From the NCBI GenBank assembly GCA_902809985.1, contig CADDXC010000001.1:2728001-2792000 (forward strand): a stretch of 64,000 nt of DNA, in the 5' to 3' direction. Shown piece after piece: positions 24,907 through 34,590 of this stretch (position 1 is its first letter; each line of letters begins with the position of its first letter). The position numbers were made by a program, and so were the translations under genes. This DNA is from Clostridiaceae bacterium BL-3 (GTDB lineage: Bacteria; Bacillota; Clostridia; Clostridiales; Clostridiaceae). A model generated the notes under the pieces. That model searched no databases. It was given only the letters and a program-made list of their open reading frames with translations, and had not been told where the DNA came from.

Positions 24907-25785
24907 ATGTTTGGTTATGTAACTCCTTATAAAATGGAACTTAAAATAAAAGATTACGAAAAATTCAAAGCATATTACTGCGGATTATGCAGATCTATTA
25001 AACATAACATTGGAAATATTCCCAGGATTTTTTTGAATTATGACATGACTTTTCTAGCAATACTTTTAGATTCTCTGGAAGACGGTAGACAAATTTATAC
25101 TAAAAAAAGATGTGTTCTTCATCCTATGAAGAAAAAAATCATTTTAAAGGATAATACTTCTTTAAAATATGCAGCTTTTTGCAATATATCTCTTACCTAT
25201 TTCAAACTTCTAGATGACACAAATGACGATATGTCTATAAAGAGCAAGATACTGTCTTCTTATTTAAGAAGCTACCTGAGTTCTATGCCTGAAGATTTCA
25301 AGAAAAATTTTCAGATTATAAACGACAAACTTCAAAATTTATACAAGCTAGAAAAAAATCTGGAAAACAGATCCATAGATCTCCTGGCTCATCCCTTTGG
25401 AGAGCTCACCGGTTTTATATTAAGTTCCTCTAAAAAAGATACCGTCAAAAATGATCTTTATTTTCTCGGGTATAATCTTGGAAAATGGATATATATTATC
25501 GATGCATTGGACGATTTAAATACAGATATGAGCCACGGAAAATTCAATGCCATAAATCACTGCTTCAATAGCGAAAATCTACATTTCGAAGAATTTTCAA
25601 AACGTATAGAAACGAGAATAGATTTTATTTTAGGCACCTGTGCCGCACAATGCATGAATGCTTTTAAGGCACTTCCTGTAAAAAGAAATGAAGAATTACT
25701 TTACAATATAATACAATATGGACTCTTAGATAAAATGGATAAAGTTTTTAGAAGGGGCGTTTACAAAGATGAAAAATCCATATGA
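24907..25785 (+). CDS. DUF5685 family protein
   Basis: A 292-residue, mostly helical soluble protein. It starts [20 protein letters not shown], followed by [10 protein letters not shown] (a CxxC pair at about 25-28) and the [18 protein letters not shown] stretch, which define DUF5685. Further Cys at KRCVLHP and YAAFCNIS may complete a metal site. C-terminal residues [20 protein letters not shown] resemble helical prenyl-synthase-like folds only superficially. It overlaps the DnaJ gene by 17 bases. The function is not known; coupling to a J-domain protein suggests assembly or folding work. Confidence 0.82.
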   Translation: MFGYVTPYKMELKIKDYEKFKAYYCGLCRSIKHNIGNIPRIFLNYDMTFLAILLDSLEDGRQIYTKKRCVLHPMKKKIILKDNTSLKYAAFCNISLTYFKLLDDTNDDMSIKSKILSSYLRSYLSSMPEDFKKNFQIINDKLQNLYKLEKNLENRSIDLLAHPFGELTGFILSSSKKDTVKNDLYFLGYNLGKWIYIIDALDDLNTDMSHGKFNAINHCFNSENLHFEEFSKRIETRIDFILGTCAAQCMNAFKALPVKRNEELLYNIIQYGLLDKMDKVFRRGVYKDEKSI

Positions 25786-26359
25786 AGTACTTGAAGTAAA
25801 AGAAAATGCTTCAAAAGAGGAAATAAAAAAGGCTTACAGAAATCTGGCTAAAAAATATCATCCCGATCAATATGACAATAATCCATTAAGGGATTTAGCC
25901 GAAAGTAAAATGAGAGAAATAAATGAAGCTTACGACTATCTGATGAAAAATAATCCAAACAACAGCTATGAGAATACAGACGACAATTCCCACAGCGGAA
26001 ATGGCTCTGCCATGTATCAATCTGTAGAGAATAATATCAACAGCGGTAATTTTAGAGATGCTGAATCGGAACTTTTAAGAATGGGTACAAGAGATGCTGA
26101 ATGGAACTATCTTATGGGAATCTTAAATATGAGAAAAGGCTGGTATAATGATGCCTATAACAACCTGAGTACTGCCTGCAGGTTAGACCCAAATAATTTT
26201 AAATACCAAAGTGCCTTAAATAGATTATCCGGAATGAACAGTTCCTACAGACAGCCTTATTATGGAAACCAGAGAAGAGATCCTGACATATGCAACATCT
26301 GTGCTACCCTATACTGTCTGGATTGTCTTTGCGGTGGTGGAGATTGCGGCGGTTGCTAA
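25769..26359 (+). CDS. J-domain (DnaJ-like) co-chaperone with Cys-rich tail
   Basis: A 196-residue protein with a complete N-terminal J domain (residues 3-65) including the HPD motif in [10 protein letters not shown] central TPR-like helical part follows ([15 protein letters not shown]...[14 protein letters not shown]). The last 30 residues are very Cys-rich ([19 protein letters not shown]). It would recruit DnaK to a particular client. It overlaps the DUF5685 gene and is followed by a membrane protein gene, so the three probably form an operon with a shared job. Confidence 0.9.
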   Translation: MKNPYEVLEVKENASKEEIKKAYRNLAKKYHPDQYDNNPLRDLAESKMREINEAYDYLMKNNPNNSYENTDDNSHSGNGSAMYQSVENNINSGNFRDAESELLRMGTRDAEWNYLMGILNMRKGWYNDAYNNLSTACRLDPNNFKYQSALNRLSGMNSSYRQPYYGNQRRDPDICNICATLYCLDCLCGGGDCGGC

Positions 26360-26389
26360 TAATTAACGAATTGACGAGGTGATTTTAAA

Positions 26390-26908
26390 ATGGCAGAAAA
26401 AACAAATGCAGCTTCTAATATAGCTAAAGGGGGACTTTTAACTACCATGGGCGTTATTCTGATCTATATAAGCAGTATAGTTCCTTTAAATCAAGGCTTT
26501 ATACTGGCTTTATCCTCATTGCTCATCCCCCTGGCTGTACTGATTACAAATTTGAAAAATGCCTTTACAGTTTATGCTGCCACTTCGCTTTTATCTTTAC
26601 TTATATGCGGATTAAAAATAACAGTAATAGCTTATATAATATTTTTTGGTCTCTACGGATTTACTAAATATTATATTGAAAAGTTGAGAAAATTACCTTT
26701 TGAAATCATAGTTAAGCTGGTTTTTTTTAACTTATGCACAGTTTTACTACTTTTAATATACAGTTTGTTCTTCCCTGGACTTTTAAAAATAAATTTTCAC
26801 TTTTATATAATTATAGCAGGATGGCAGATAGCATTTTTAATATATGATTACCTTTTAACTCTATTTATAAACTATATAAACAAATATTTAGCTAAAGGAC
26901 TAAAATAA
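26390..26908 (+). CDS. multi-pass membrane protein of unknown function
   Basis: A 172-residue protein with about five hydrophobic helices (roughly 14-30, 35-52, 58-90, 105-125 and 135-160). The start of the first helix, AKGGLLTTMGVILIYISS, recalls YybS/DUF2232-type substrate-binding membrane proteins, but I cannot confirm that. GACGAGGTG precedes the ATG. It lies 30 bases after the DnaJ-like gene and likely belongs to its operon. Function unknown. Confidence 0.65.
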   Translation: MAEKTNAASNIAKGGLLTTMGVILIYISSIVPLNQGFILALSSLLIPLAVLITNLKNAFTVYAATSLLSLLICGLKITVIAYIIFFGLYGFTKYYIEKLRKLPFEIIVKLVFFNLCTVLLLLIYSLFFPGLLKINFHFYIIIAGWQIAFLIYDYLLTLFINYINKYLAKGLK

Positions 26909-26930
26909 TACAAATTCCGTATGTATACTA

Positions 26931-26958
26931 TTGACATATGAATTTTTGATGATATAAT
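26931..26958 (+). promoter_or_regulatory. sigma-A promoter of tRNA-Gln
   Basis: TTGACA at 26931-26936 and TATAAT at 26953-26958 are both perfect, separated by 16 bases. The tRNA starts 26 bases after the -10 box. Confidence 0.85.
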
Positions 26959-26984
26959 ATTTAGTGTTGAGATTCACATAACAG

Positions 26985-27059
26985 TGCCCATTAGCCAAAC
27001 GGTAAGGCACCTGTCTCTGGAACAGGCATGTGTTGGTTCGAATCCAGCATGGGCAGCCA
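26985..27059 (+). tRNA. tRNA-Gln (anticodon CTG)
   Basis: The acceptor stem TGCCCAT / ATGGGCA, anticodon stem CCTGT / ACAGG, loop CTCTGGA with anticodon CTG at 27017-27019, T arm GTTGG-TTCGAAT-CCAGC and encoded CCA end are all present. It reads CAG codons. It has its own promoter and terminator. Confidence 0.96.
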
Positions 27060-27062
27060 AAA

Positions 27063-27090
27063 AAGAACTCTTTATAAAGAGTTCTTTTTT
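27063..27090 (+). terminator. intrinsic terminator of tRNA-Gln
   Basis: AAGAACTCTTTA and its exact reverse complement form a 24-base palindrome (27063-27086), continued by a T run. Confidence 0.88.
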
Positions 27091-27111
27091 AACAATTTTT
27101 TAAATTAATTC

Positions 27112-27139
27112 TTGACAAAACATTACTTAATATTATAAA
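27112..27139 (+). promoter_or_regulatory. promoter of the leuS T-box transcript
   Basis: TTGACA at 27112-27117 and TATAAA at 27134-27139 with 16-base spacing, about 35 bases before the start of the T-box structure. Confidence 0.7.
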
Positions 27140-27164
27140 ATGTGAAATAAGTCAATATAAAGCT

Positions 27165-27391
27165 TTGAATAAGGAGTAGTAGTATTCTCATATACCACTA
27201 AAGAGAGCTGTTGTCAGGTGAAAAACAGCGTGAAGATGATATGAACTCACCTTAAGAGCTTATCTGAAAAATCAGATACGGTAAAAAAGCCGTTATCTTT
27301 TAAGGGAAATCAACTTATTGATTTAATTAGAGTGGTACCGCGGAAATTTAGCTTTTCGTCTCTTAAAATTCTAGAGACGAAAGGCTTTTTT
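27165..27391 (+). ncRNA. T-box leader of leuS
   Basis: The T-box motif AGAGTGGTACCGCGG (27329-27343) is followed by a terminator, GCTTTTCGTCTCT / AGAGACGAAAGGC plus T run (27351-27391). The upstream part contains stem I with AGTAGTA, the GAAAAACAGCG region and a likely specifier CTC (27246-27248, in GAACTCACC), which is a Leu codon. Uncharged tRNA-Leu would bind the specifier and the T-box bulge, favour the antiterminator and allow leuS transcription. Confidence 0.93.
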
Positions 27392-27448
27392 AATTGTGCA
27401 TCAATGATAAAGTTTAATTATAAAATTATGAGCAAAGGAGAAGATTTT

Positions 27449-29881
27449 ATGTATAGTGTTGAAACTGATAAAAAATGGCAAAAAAAATGGGAAGAAACAG
27501 AGCTCTATAAATTTGATAAAAATAATCTAAATAATAAATTATATGTATTGGAGATGTTCTCCTATCCATCTGGCAGCCAGCTACATGCAGGTCATTGGTT
27601 CAACTATGCTCCTGTAGATTCCTGGGCCAGACTGAAAAGAATGCAGGGATACAATGTATTTCAACCCATGGGATTTGACGCCTTTGGCCTTCCCGCTGAG
27701 AACTATGCTATAAAAACCGGAATTCATCCAAAAGACTCCACTGAAAAAAACATTGAAACCATGGAAAAACAGCTTAAATCCATGGGTGCCATGTTCAACT
27801 GGGAAAATGAAGTCATTACCTGTCATCCTGATTACTACAGATGGAATCAATGGCTATTTTTACAGTTATACAAACATGGATTAGCTTACAGAAAAAATGC
27901 ACCTGTGAACTGGTGTCCCAGCTGTAAAACAGTACTCGCCAATGAACAGGTAAAGGAAGGCTGCTGTGAACGCTGCGGCACTGAGGTAACTAAAAAGGAT
28001 TTAACCCAATGGTTTTTCAAAATCACAGACTATGCAGAGGAACTGCTTCAGGATCTGGATATAATAGATTGGCCATCAAAGACAAAGGCCATGCAAAGGC
28101 ATTGGATAGGCAAATCCACAGGTACTAATGTAACTTTTAAGGTGGCAGATTCTTCTTTAGAATTCAGTGTATTTACTACCAGGGTGGATACACTATTTGG
28201 TGTCACTTATGTAGTCATATCTCCCGAAAATAATTTAGTAGATAAAGTAACTAAAAATGTCTATAAAGATGAAGTTGAAAAATATAAGGAACAGGCAAAA
28301 AAACAGACTGATATTGAAAGGCAATCCATAACAAGAGAAAAAACCGGTGTATTTACTGGTTCCTACGCCATAAATCCCATAAATGGTAGAGAAGTTCCCA
28401 TATGGGTAGGAGATTACGTACTCAACACTTACGGCACTGGTGCCGTAATGGCAGTTCCAGCTCACGATGAAAGAGATTATGAATTTGCCACAAAATATAA
28501 TCTTCCTATCGAAAGAGTTATAGAGGGAGGAGATTCTCTTCCATATGTAGAATACGGGAAGATGATTAACAGCGGTAAATTCAATGGATTATCCACTGTG
28601 GAAGGTAAAAAAGCTGTAACTAAAGAACTGGAGAAAATGGGGATGGGTTCTGGCACAGTAAATTACAGGCTGAGAGACTGGCTTGTATCAAGACAAAGAT
28701 ATTGGGGAACTCCCATTCCAATAATATATTGTGATAAATGTGGAGTAGTTCCGGTACCAGAAGATGAGCTTCCCGTAAGACTTCCTTATAATGTGGAATT
28801 TTCTCCTGATGGGAAATCACCTCTTTTAAAATCAAAAGAATTTATAAATACAACCTGTCCTCACTGTGGAGGTCCTGCGAGGAGAGAGGCTGACACTCTT
28901 GATACCTTTGTATGCTCTTCCTGGTACTACTTAAGATATGCAGACAATAAAAACTATAAACAGGCTTTTGACAAAGACACAATAGATAAAATGCTGCCTG
29001 TGGATATGTATGTGGGCGGTCCGGAACATGCATGCATGCACCTTCTATATGCCAGATTTATCACCAAGGCACTCAGGGATATGGGATTTCTAAATTTCAA
29101 CGAACCTTTTCTGTCTTTAAGACATCAGGGTATAATACTTGGGCCTGACGGTCAGAAAATGAGTAAATCCAAAGGCAACACCATATCTCCAGACAGCTGC
29201 ATACAACAATACGGTTCTGACGTATTTAGAATGTATCTGATGTTTGGATTTGATTACGCAGAAGGTGGTGCCTGGAGTGAAGACGGCATTAAATCCATGG
29301 ATAGATTTGTAGACAGAATAGAGAGACTCGTAAATTCTATAAAAGAAATACTTGAAAATAAAGATAACAGCAAGACTTCCATGGACAGTGCGGAAAAAGA
29401 ATTAAACTATGTAAGAAATTTTTCGATAAAATCCGTGTCGGAAGATGCCGGCAAATTTCAATTCAATACAGCTATTGCCAGAATTATGGAGTTTACAAAT
29501 GCTCTTTCAAAATACACCCAGGAGGATAAAAAGAATTTACCCCTGTTAAAAGACAGCATACTTGATTTTATAAAAATCCTAGCTCCTTTTGCCCCCCATT
29601 TTTCAGAAGATCAGTGGGAGAATTTAGGTATGGACTACTCCATATTCAATGAAAAATGGCCTGAATTTAATCCAGATGCTCTTATAAAAGATGAAGTTGA
29701 AATGGCTATACAGATAAATGGGAAGATACGATCCAAGATAAATATTCCTACAAATTTAAATGAAAAAGAAATAGAGAAATTATCTCTTTCAAGTCAAAAT
29801 ATCAAACCTTTGTTAGAAGGTAAGGATGTAAAAAAAGTCATAGTAGTAAAAGGAAGACTTGTAAATATAGTTGCAAAATAA
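27449..29881 (+). CDS. leuS: leucyl-tRNA synthetase
   Basis: An 810-residue class I synthetase starting [16 protein letters not shown]. The HIGH-equivalent motif is in LHAGHWFNY (about residue 42), and the KMSKS motif occurs as [10 protein letters not shown] (about 568-577). The editing domain (CP1) shows [13 protein letters not shown] and [15 protein letters not shown]. Zinc-type Cys occur at CPSCKTVL / CCERCG. AAAGGAG precedes the ATG at 27449; the frame is open 39 codons further upstream through the T-box terminator, but that part is leader. It is controlled by the T-box described above. Confidence 0.96.
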   Translation: MYSVETDKKWQKKWEETELYKFDKNNLNNKLYVLEMFSYPSGSQLHAGHWFNYAPVDSWARLKRMQGYNVFQPMGFDAFGLPAENYAIKTGIHPKDSTEKNIETMEKQLKSMGAMFNWENEVITCHPDYYRWNQWLFLQLYKHGLAYRKNAPVNWCPSCKTVLANEQVKEGCCERCGTEVTKKDLTQWFFKITDYAEELLQDLDIIDWPSKTKAMQRHWIGKSTGTNVTFKVADSSLEFSVFTTRVDTLFGVTYVVISPENNLVDKVTKNVYKDEVEKYKEQAKKQTDIERQSITREKTGVFTGSYAINPINGREVPIWVGDYVLNTYGTGAVMAVPAHDERDYEFATKYNLPIERVIEGGDSLPYVEYGKMINSGKFNGLSTVEGKKAVTKELEKMGMGSGTVNYRLRDWLVSRQRYWGTPIPIIYCDKCGVVPVPEDELPVRLPYNVEFSPDGKSPLLKSKEFINTTCPHCGGPARREADTLDTFVCSSWYYLRYADNKNYKQAFDKDTIDKMLPVDMYVGGPEHACMHLLYARFITKALRDMGFLNFNEPFLSLRHQGIILGPDGQKMSKSKGNTISPDSCIQQYGSDVFRMYLMFGFDYAEGGAWSEDGIKSMDRFVDRIERLVNSIKEILENKDNSKTSMDSAEKELNYVRNFSIKSVSEDAGKFQFNTAIARIMEFTNALSKYTQEDKKNLPLLKDSILDFIKILAPFAPHFSEDQWENLGMDYSIFNEKWPEFNPDALIKDEVEMAIQINGKIRSKINIPTNLNEKEIEKLSLSSQNIKPLLEGKDVKKVIVVKGRLVNIVAK

Positions 29882-29886
29882 TTCAG

Positions 29887-29913
29887 TAAAAGGACAGCTA
29901 AAGCTGCCCTTTT
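29887..29913. terminator. bidirectional terminator between leuS and the alarmone synthetase gene
   Basis: AAAAGGACAGCT and AGCTGCCCTTTT pair with one mismatch around a short loop. T residues on both strands allow it to end both convergent transcripts. Confidence 0.8.
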
Positions 29914-29935
29914 ACTATTTAAAAATAATTCAATT

Positions 29936-30733
29936 TTATTTATATACTTGAAGCGCCTTCTCTGTAGAATGTAATAAATTAGACAATTCAAAGACTTCTC
30001 CCTCTTCAGTCAGTTTATTTAACTGCATCTGATATCTGGTAGCTTCAGTTAATTTACCCATAGATGACAGTGTCAATATGTTATTCATTATATCCGAGAC
30101 CAGACTGGATTTTACCTCAAACAGCTTTTGTGCATCTTTTATTTCATCCTTGATTTCAAGCATTTGTTCATCAAGTTGAAATGCAGCATCTGCCGCACTT
30201 TTCAATTTTAATTTAATGGCATCTGGTATATCATGTTTATATTTATAATTTAGAGAATGTTCCGCAGTAGCCCAAAAATTCATTGCCAGTGTTCTTATTT
30301 GAAATTCAGCTAATATCTCAACCTCCCCATCCGACATATTCACGGGATACTTGATCACCATATGATAGCTTCTATAACCACTTTCTTTTACATTGGTTAT
30401 ATAGTCCTTTTCATACATTATCTCCATATCTTTTCTATTTCTAACTATATTAACTACTTTACTTATATCATCTACAAACTGGCACATTATTCTGATTCCT
30501 GCTATATCTTCCATTTCATATCCTATTCTATCCAAGGGTATATTAAACTTATTTGCCTTTTCCAGTATACTTGATATTTCCTTTACTCTTCCTGTAACAA
30601 ACTCTATAGGTGAATATTCATTTTTTCTCCTATACTCTTTTCTTATGCTCCTAAATTTTACCTTCAATTCCTCAACAGCTTGATTATATGGTAGTAGAAA
30701 TGTCTTCCACTCTCTTATTGCCACATAAATCAC
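29936..30733 (-). CDS. small alarmone synthetase (RelA/SpoT synthetase domain, YjbM/YwaC type)
   Basis: A 265-residue stand-alone (p)ppGpp synthetase. The RelA/SpoT nucleotidyltransferase domain spans about residues 55-190 with EDIAGIRIMCQFVDDI (about 86-101), KESGYRSYHMVIKYPV (about 129-144) and EFQIRTLAMNFWATAEHSLNYKY (ATP/GTP-binding Glu and His region). There is no HD hydrolase domain, TGS or ACT domain. It would transfer pyrophosphate from ATP to GDP or GTP. The C-terminal 70 residues are helical and may mediate the tetramer. Convergent with leuS. Confidence 0.92.
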   Translation of the reverse strand: MIYVAIREWKTFLLPYNQAVEELKVKFRSIRKEYRRKNEYSPIEFVTGRVKEISSILEKANKFNIPLDRIGYEMEDIAGIRIMCQFVDDISKVVNIVRNRKDMEIMYEKDYITNVKESGYRSYHMVIKYPVNMSDGEVEILAEFQIRTLAMNFWATAEHSLNYKYKHDIPDAIKLKLKSAADAAFQLDEQMLEIKDEIKDAQKLFEVKSSLVSDIMNNILTLSSMGKLTEATRYQMQLNKLTEEGEVFELSNLLHSTEKALQVYK

Positions 30734-30899
30734 CCCTAACAGATATTATAAAATTAATTCATCTAGTACAATAATACTATTATATCAAAAATATGGAAAG
30801 TTTAAGAACTATTATTTTAACTAAATTTTTGATATAATGGTTAAAGAGGGTTAATTTATATTATAAAATTTATATGATCAATAGTAAAGGTGATAGAAT

Positions 30900-31700
30900 A
30901 TGTCTAGAGAAATATCCTTAAATCCAGAAAGTTTAAAATCAAAAGACAAGCAAAAATCCATGTTGTACGATAGAAAAATAACCTGTCCTGTCTGTGAAAA
31001 TTTCTTTAATGCCAGGGCCATTAAAAAATCTTCATACAGGATAACAAAAAGGGATTCAGATTTTTTTATAAGGTATTCTATAATAAATCCCTATTTTTAT
31101 GACGTATGGGTATGTGATAACTGTGGTTACGCTGCTATAAAAAACGATTTTCTTCATTTAAATGAACATGATGCAGATACAATAAGGAATAAGATCTCCC
31201 CTAAATGGCACCGCAAAAATTACCCAGAGGTATATGATATTGAATTAGCTATTCAAAGGTACAAGCTATCTCTTTTAAATTATTATGTCATAGATGCCAA
31301 AGCCAGTAAAAAGGCAATTAACTTTCTAAAAATTGCCTGGATGTATAGGCTTAAAAATGATAATGAAAATGAGATAAGATCCTTAAATCAGGCATTAGAC
31401 AATTTTAGCACCGCATATTACAATGAAAGCCTACCAATATGCGGCATGGACAGGTACACCACCATCTATCTCATAGGTGAACTTATGAGACGTACAGGAA
31501 AAGAAGAAGAATCATTGAGATGGTTCAGCCAAGTAGTAACTTCTACTGCAGCATCTTCAAGAATTAAAAATATGGCCAGAGATCAAAAGGATCTTGTAAA
31601 AGATTTTCTTAAGAATAAATCACTGCCTTCCGAAGGACAGCCTAAAAAAATTCTCAAAGAGAATAAAGCTCACGGCCTATTCGTTAAATTTCACAAATAG
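30900..31700 (+). CDS. DUF2225 family protein (zinc-binding, TPR-like)
   Basis: A 266-residue soluble protein. CPVCENFF (about 35-42) and CDNCGYAA (about 77-84) form two CxxC pairs, probably a zinc site. The rest is helical and TPR-like (AIQRYKLSLLNYY, AINFLKIAWMYRLKNDNENEIRSL, LIGELMRRTGKEEESLRWFSQV). This is the standard DUF2225 layout common in clostridia. AAAGGTG precedes the ATG. The function is unknown. It stands alone between divergent and convergent neighbours. Confidence 0.86.
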   Translation: MSREISLNPESLKSKDKQKSMLYDRKITCPVCENFFNARAIKKSSYRITKRDSDFFIRYSIINPYFYDVWVCDNCGYAAIKNDFLHLNEHDADTIRNKISPKWHRKNYPEVYDIELAIQRYKLSLLNYYVIDAKASKKAINFLKIAWMYRLKNDNENEIRSLNQALDNFSTAYYNESLPICGMDRYTTIYLIGELMRRTGKEEESLRWFSQVVTSTAASSRIKNMARDQKDLVKDFLKNKSLPSEGQPKKILKENKAHGLFVKFHK

Positions 31701-31741
31701 CAGATGATCTGGCAAATAAATTTTTCCCTTATAGGATAAAC

Positions 31742-32434
31742 TTATCTGCCAATTATTATTTTAGGATCAAAATCTATATAATCTGCAGAAGTCAATATAT
31801 ACTCTATTCCATTTAAATCTCCTGTCACAGCTTTTAAAGAGGTTTCTCCATGGAGATGTCCATATATAACTTTTTCTACTTTATATTCCTCAAATATATC
31901 TTTAAATCCTGAACTCATAAATTTTTCACCTATGGGAGGATAATGAATGGCAGCTATGAATTTACTGTATCCCGCTTCTACTGCACAGCTCAATGAATTC
32001 CTCATTCTCATAAGTTCTCTTTTATATATTTTTTCATCGTGCTGGGAGAAATTTTCACTACCTGGACAATTCCATCCTCTAGTTCCGCACAATGCATAAT
32101 CCTTATATGGAAAAAAATTATTTTGTATAAAACTCATATCATCATATAAACTGTTCAATTTTGTGATGCCGTTCCACCAATAATCATGATTTCCCTTTAC
32201 CAATATTTTTTTCCCCGGAAGATGATGAATCCACTGCAAATCCAAAAATCCATCTCCCATATTCATAGACCAGGATATATCCCCTGCTATAATCACCGTA
32301 TCCTCACAAGTTATTTTATTCATCCAATTTGATTTTATTTTTCTATCATGTCCAATCCAATTGTCCCCAAAAATATCCATAGGCTTATCCCCAGTCATAT
32401 CTAAATGCAAATCTGATATTGCAAATAAAGCCAA
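31742..32434 (-). CDS. calcineurin-like metallophosphoesterase
   Basis: A 230-residue phosphoesterase with all metal-site motifs: SDLHLDMTG (D-x-H, residues about 7-15), IAGDISWSM (about 49-57), VKGNHDYWW (GNHD, about 78-86), AAIHYPP (about 163) and YGHLHGE (GHxH, about 195). Two divalent metals would activate water for phosphate ester hydrolysis. It lacks a signal peptide, so it acts in the cytoplasm. The substrate is not evident. It lies four bases after the FlhB-like small gene, so the two may be co-transcribed. Confidence 0.9.
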   Translation of the reverse strand: MALFAISDLHLDMTGDKPMDIFGDNWIGHDRKIKSNWMNKITCEDTVIIAGDISWSMNMGDGFLDLQWIHHLPGKKILVKGNHDYWWNGITKLNSLYDDMSFIQNNFFPYKDYALCGTRGWNCPGSENFSQHDEKIYKRELMRMRNSLSCAVEAGYSKFIAAIHYPPIGEKFMSSGFKDIFEEYKVEKVIYGHLHGETSLKAVTGDLNGIEYILTSADYIDFDPKIIIGR

Positions 32435-32438
32435 ATCA

Positions 32439-32705
32439 TCACCTTCTACTTATATTTTCATCTATATCTATTACATATGCTATAACCTTAGCCACCGCAT
32501 CATATAATGCAACAGGTATATAGTTCCCTACATCTACATTGATCAAAAGATCCGCCAATTCCTTGTCATAGACTATAGGAACTCTATTTTCTTTTGCTTT
32601 CTCCAATATATTATCTGCTATCTGTCCTATACCTGCAGCAGTGACCATAGGCGACTCATAGCTCTGTTCATATTTTAAAGCTGCTGCCTTTTTTCTTTCA
32701 CTCAT
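32439..32705 (-). CDS. FlhB C-terminal-domain-like small protein (YlqH type)
   Basis: An 88-residue protein equal to the cytoplasmic domain of FlhB/YscU without its membrane part: RKKAAALKYEQSYESPMVTAAG, then AKENRVPIVYDKELADLL and GNYIPVALYDAVAKVIAYV. The autocleavage motif NPTH of FlhB is replaced by SPMV, so cleavage is unlikely. Such proteins are encoded next to FliK-like proteins in many Firmicutes, as here, outside the flagellar operons. The role is unknown. Confidence 0.85.
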   Translation of the reverse strand: MSERKKAAALKYEQSYESPMVTAAGIGQIADNILEKAKENRVPIVYDKELADLLINVDVGNYIPVALYDAVAKVIAYVIDIDENISRR

Positions 32706-32753
32706 TCTTTTATCCTTACCTTCCTTCCCCCTTTTTACTCCGTTAAATATGGT

Positions 32754-34472
32754 TCATACTCTAGTATTGAGTATACTTATATCCTTGTCCTCAAAAAATT
32801 CCCCGCAGGTGGATATGTTCATTTCTTCTACCTTCTCATGAAATCTGACATCTACATTATACCCCACATCCGATAAGCTCTCCAGTATTTTCTCGTGCTC
32901 TCTGCTAAGTAGATCCAGCCATTTTTCATTACATTTAATATCTATATCCATATTGTGACCATTCACAGTCAAATAGGTATCTACTACTCCCATATTTTCA
33001 GTGCTTATAGAAGCAGCTATTTTGACATTTGTGGAATCTATTTTTTTCCCTTTTTTCCTTTCATCTTTAATCATAAGCCTACACTGATAATTGTTCTGAT
33101 TCAAATTTATGGGAAGATCCATATAATAATAGGAATTTGAAATAGTATTGAATATTTTAAAATCATTTATATTATTATTCAGTATATGATTTATATTTTC
33201 GGAAATATCATTTTTGCCGCTATTTTTTTGTTCTAATATTTCTCTCACAATATCTTTCATATCATTGATCTTTGCATCTATTTGATCTTTTATCTGTACA
33301 GCAATTTGTCCTATATTATTTTCACTTGCAGCTCTGCCTCTATGTGAAACATAAGGCATGATCCTATCTTTTACAAAAGAACTCAGAACATTATCAGGAT
33401 GAACTTTACCTGAATCCCCCATACCACTTGTCTCTCCGGTTGTTTCAATAGTTTTACTCTTTATATTTATTTCATTTTTGGAAGTTTCCTGGCTTTTCAA
33501 ATTCTGTACACCTAAATTTTCTTCAGCATCTGCTGCAGTTTTCAAAGCATTTGTCTTTAAACCTATGCTGCTTTTTTCACCCTCCAGTTTTGTTTTTAAA
33601 CCTGTCCTGTCTTCTTCACCCTGGAGTATGGCAAATTGGTTTTTACTTTTATCAATAATGCCCACATTGTTTTCTTTTAAACTATCTTCAGCATTTTTAG
33701 CCTTATCCTGTAATTGGATATTTTCAGATTGATCTTGCTGGACAATTTGTTTTGGTAAAAGCTGTCCAAGATTCTTAACTTCATTATATATAGTTCCCTT
33801 GTTTTTGAATATACTGTTAAAACTCTTTATATTATTTTCATCTAATTCTATATTGTTCTCCAAAAAAGTAAACAGATCATCTCCGTTTATACTCTTTAGC
33901 TGGTTAAAAAATTTTTTCAAAGTAGTATTTGTAAATTTGCCTTCTTCACTGTCGGGTGATAGATTTTTACTGATTAAATATTTCTGAATAAAGATATCCT
34001 GTTCCTCCGGATTCTGTTTTATCTTGTTCATAAATTCCAGTACACTTTTTATGTTGGAAATATTATCTTTTGTAAGCGGGATTTCATGTTTAACCATTTT
34101 ATATATAAGATCATAATCTTCATTACTGAGATTAAAATCATTTTCTTTGATAAACAAACTTATGGGATCATTGCCACTGTTATTATGCTCTCCTTCTGAA
34201 TTCACAATTTTTAATTTTAATTTTCCATTTTCAAACCCTTCTACTTCCAGTCTTATCAATTGATTTTCTAATATATTCTGATAACTTTCCAGTTCACCTG
34301 AAAATTGCCATCCATCTAAAAGCTTTAAAAGTATTTCTCCTGTTGATTTATTTAATTGCATAACTCTAGCAGAAAATTTCTCTCCTATTTGAAAAGAAAG
34401 CTTTGCAGATATTTTTTTATTATTTACATTATAGGTGCTGCTTATATTCCAAATCCCTGACAAATTCATCAC
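32754..34472 (-). CDS. large hydrophilic protein with FliK-like C-terminal domain
   Basis: A 572-residue, mostly hydrophilic protein with a long disordered centre (Asn/Lys/Glu-rich, about 230-400). The C-terminal 130 residues (YYMDLPINLNQNNYQCRLMIK...VDTYLTVNGHNMDIDIKCNE) resemble the C-terminal domain of flagellar hook-length control protein FliK. It lies 48 bases upstream of the FlhB-like gene; in flagella, FliK C-terminal and FlhB C-terminal domains interact, so this pair may keep that contact in another setting (compare YlqG-YlqH in Bacillus). The N-terminal half has no recognised domain. Confidence 0.72.
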   Translation of the reverse strand: MMNLSGIWNISSTYNVNNKKISAKLSFQIGEKFSARVMQLNKSTGEILLKLLDGWQFSGELESYQNILENQLIRLEVEGFENGKLKLKIVNSEGEHNNSGNDPISLFIKENDFNLSNEDYDLIYKMVKHEIPLTKDNISNIKSVLEFMNKIKQNPEEQDIFIQKYLISKNLSPDSEEGKFTNTTLKKFFNQLKSINGDDLFTFLENNIELDENNIKSFNSIFKNKGTIYNEVKNLGQLLPKQIVQQDQSENIQLQDKAKNAEDSLKENNVGIIDKSKNQFAILQGEEDRTGLKTKLEGEKSSIGLKTNALKTAADAEENLGVQNLKSQETSKNEINIKSKTIETTGETSGMGDSGKVHPDNVLSSFVKDRIMPYVSHRGRAASENNIGQIAVQIKDQIDAKINDMKDIVREILEQKNSGKNDISENINHILNNNINDFKIFNTISNSYYYMDLPINLNQNNYQCRLMIKDERKKGKKIDSTNVKIAASISTENMGVVDTYLTVNGHNMDIDIKCNEKWLDLLSREHEKILESLSDVGYNVDVRFHEKVEEMNISTCGEFFEDKDISILNTRV

Positions 34473-34544
34473 CCTTTTTAATTTACTAAAAATTTTTGTT
34501 CTATATATAATTTATCGTATGAAATCCCTGTTTCATAATAAAAA

Positions 34545-34567
34545 AATCCGGGAATATCCCAGATTTT
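34545..34567 (-). terminator. intrinsic terminator of ribU
   Basis: On the minus strand AAAATC-T-GGGA loops to TCCC-G-GATTTT and is followed by T residues. It begins about 25 bases after the ribU stop. Confidence 0.78.
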
Positions 34568-34590
34568 CTTATTATGACTCCTCAGTTAAG

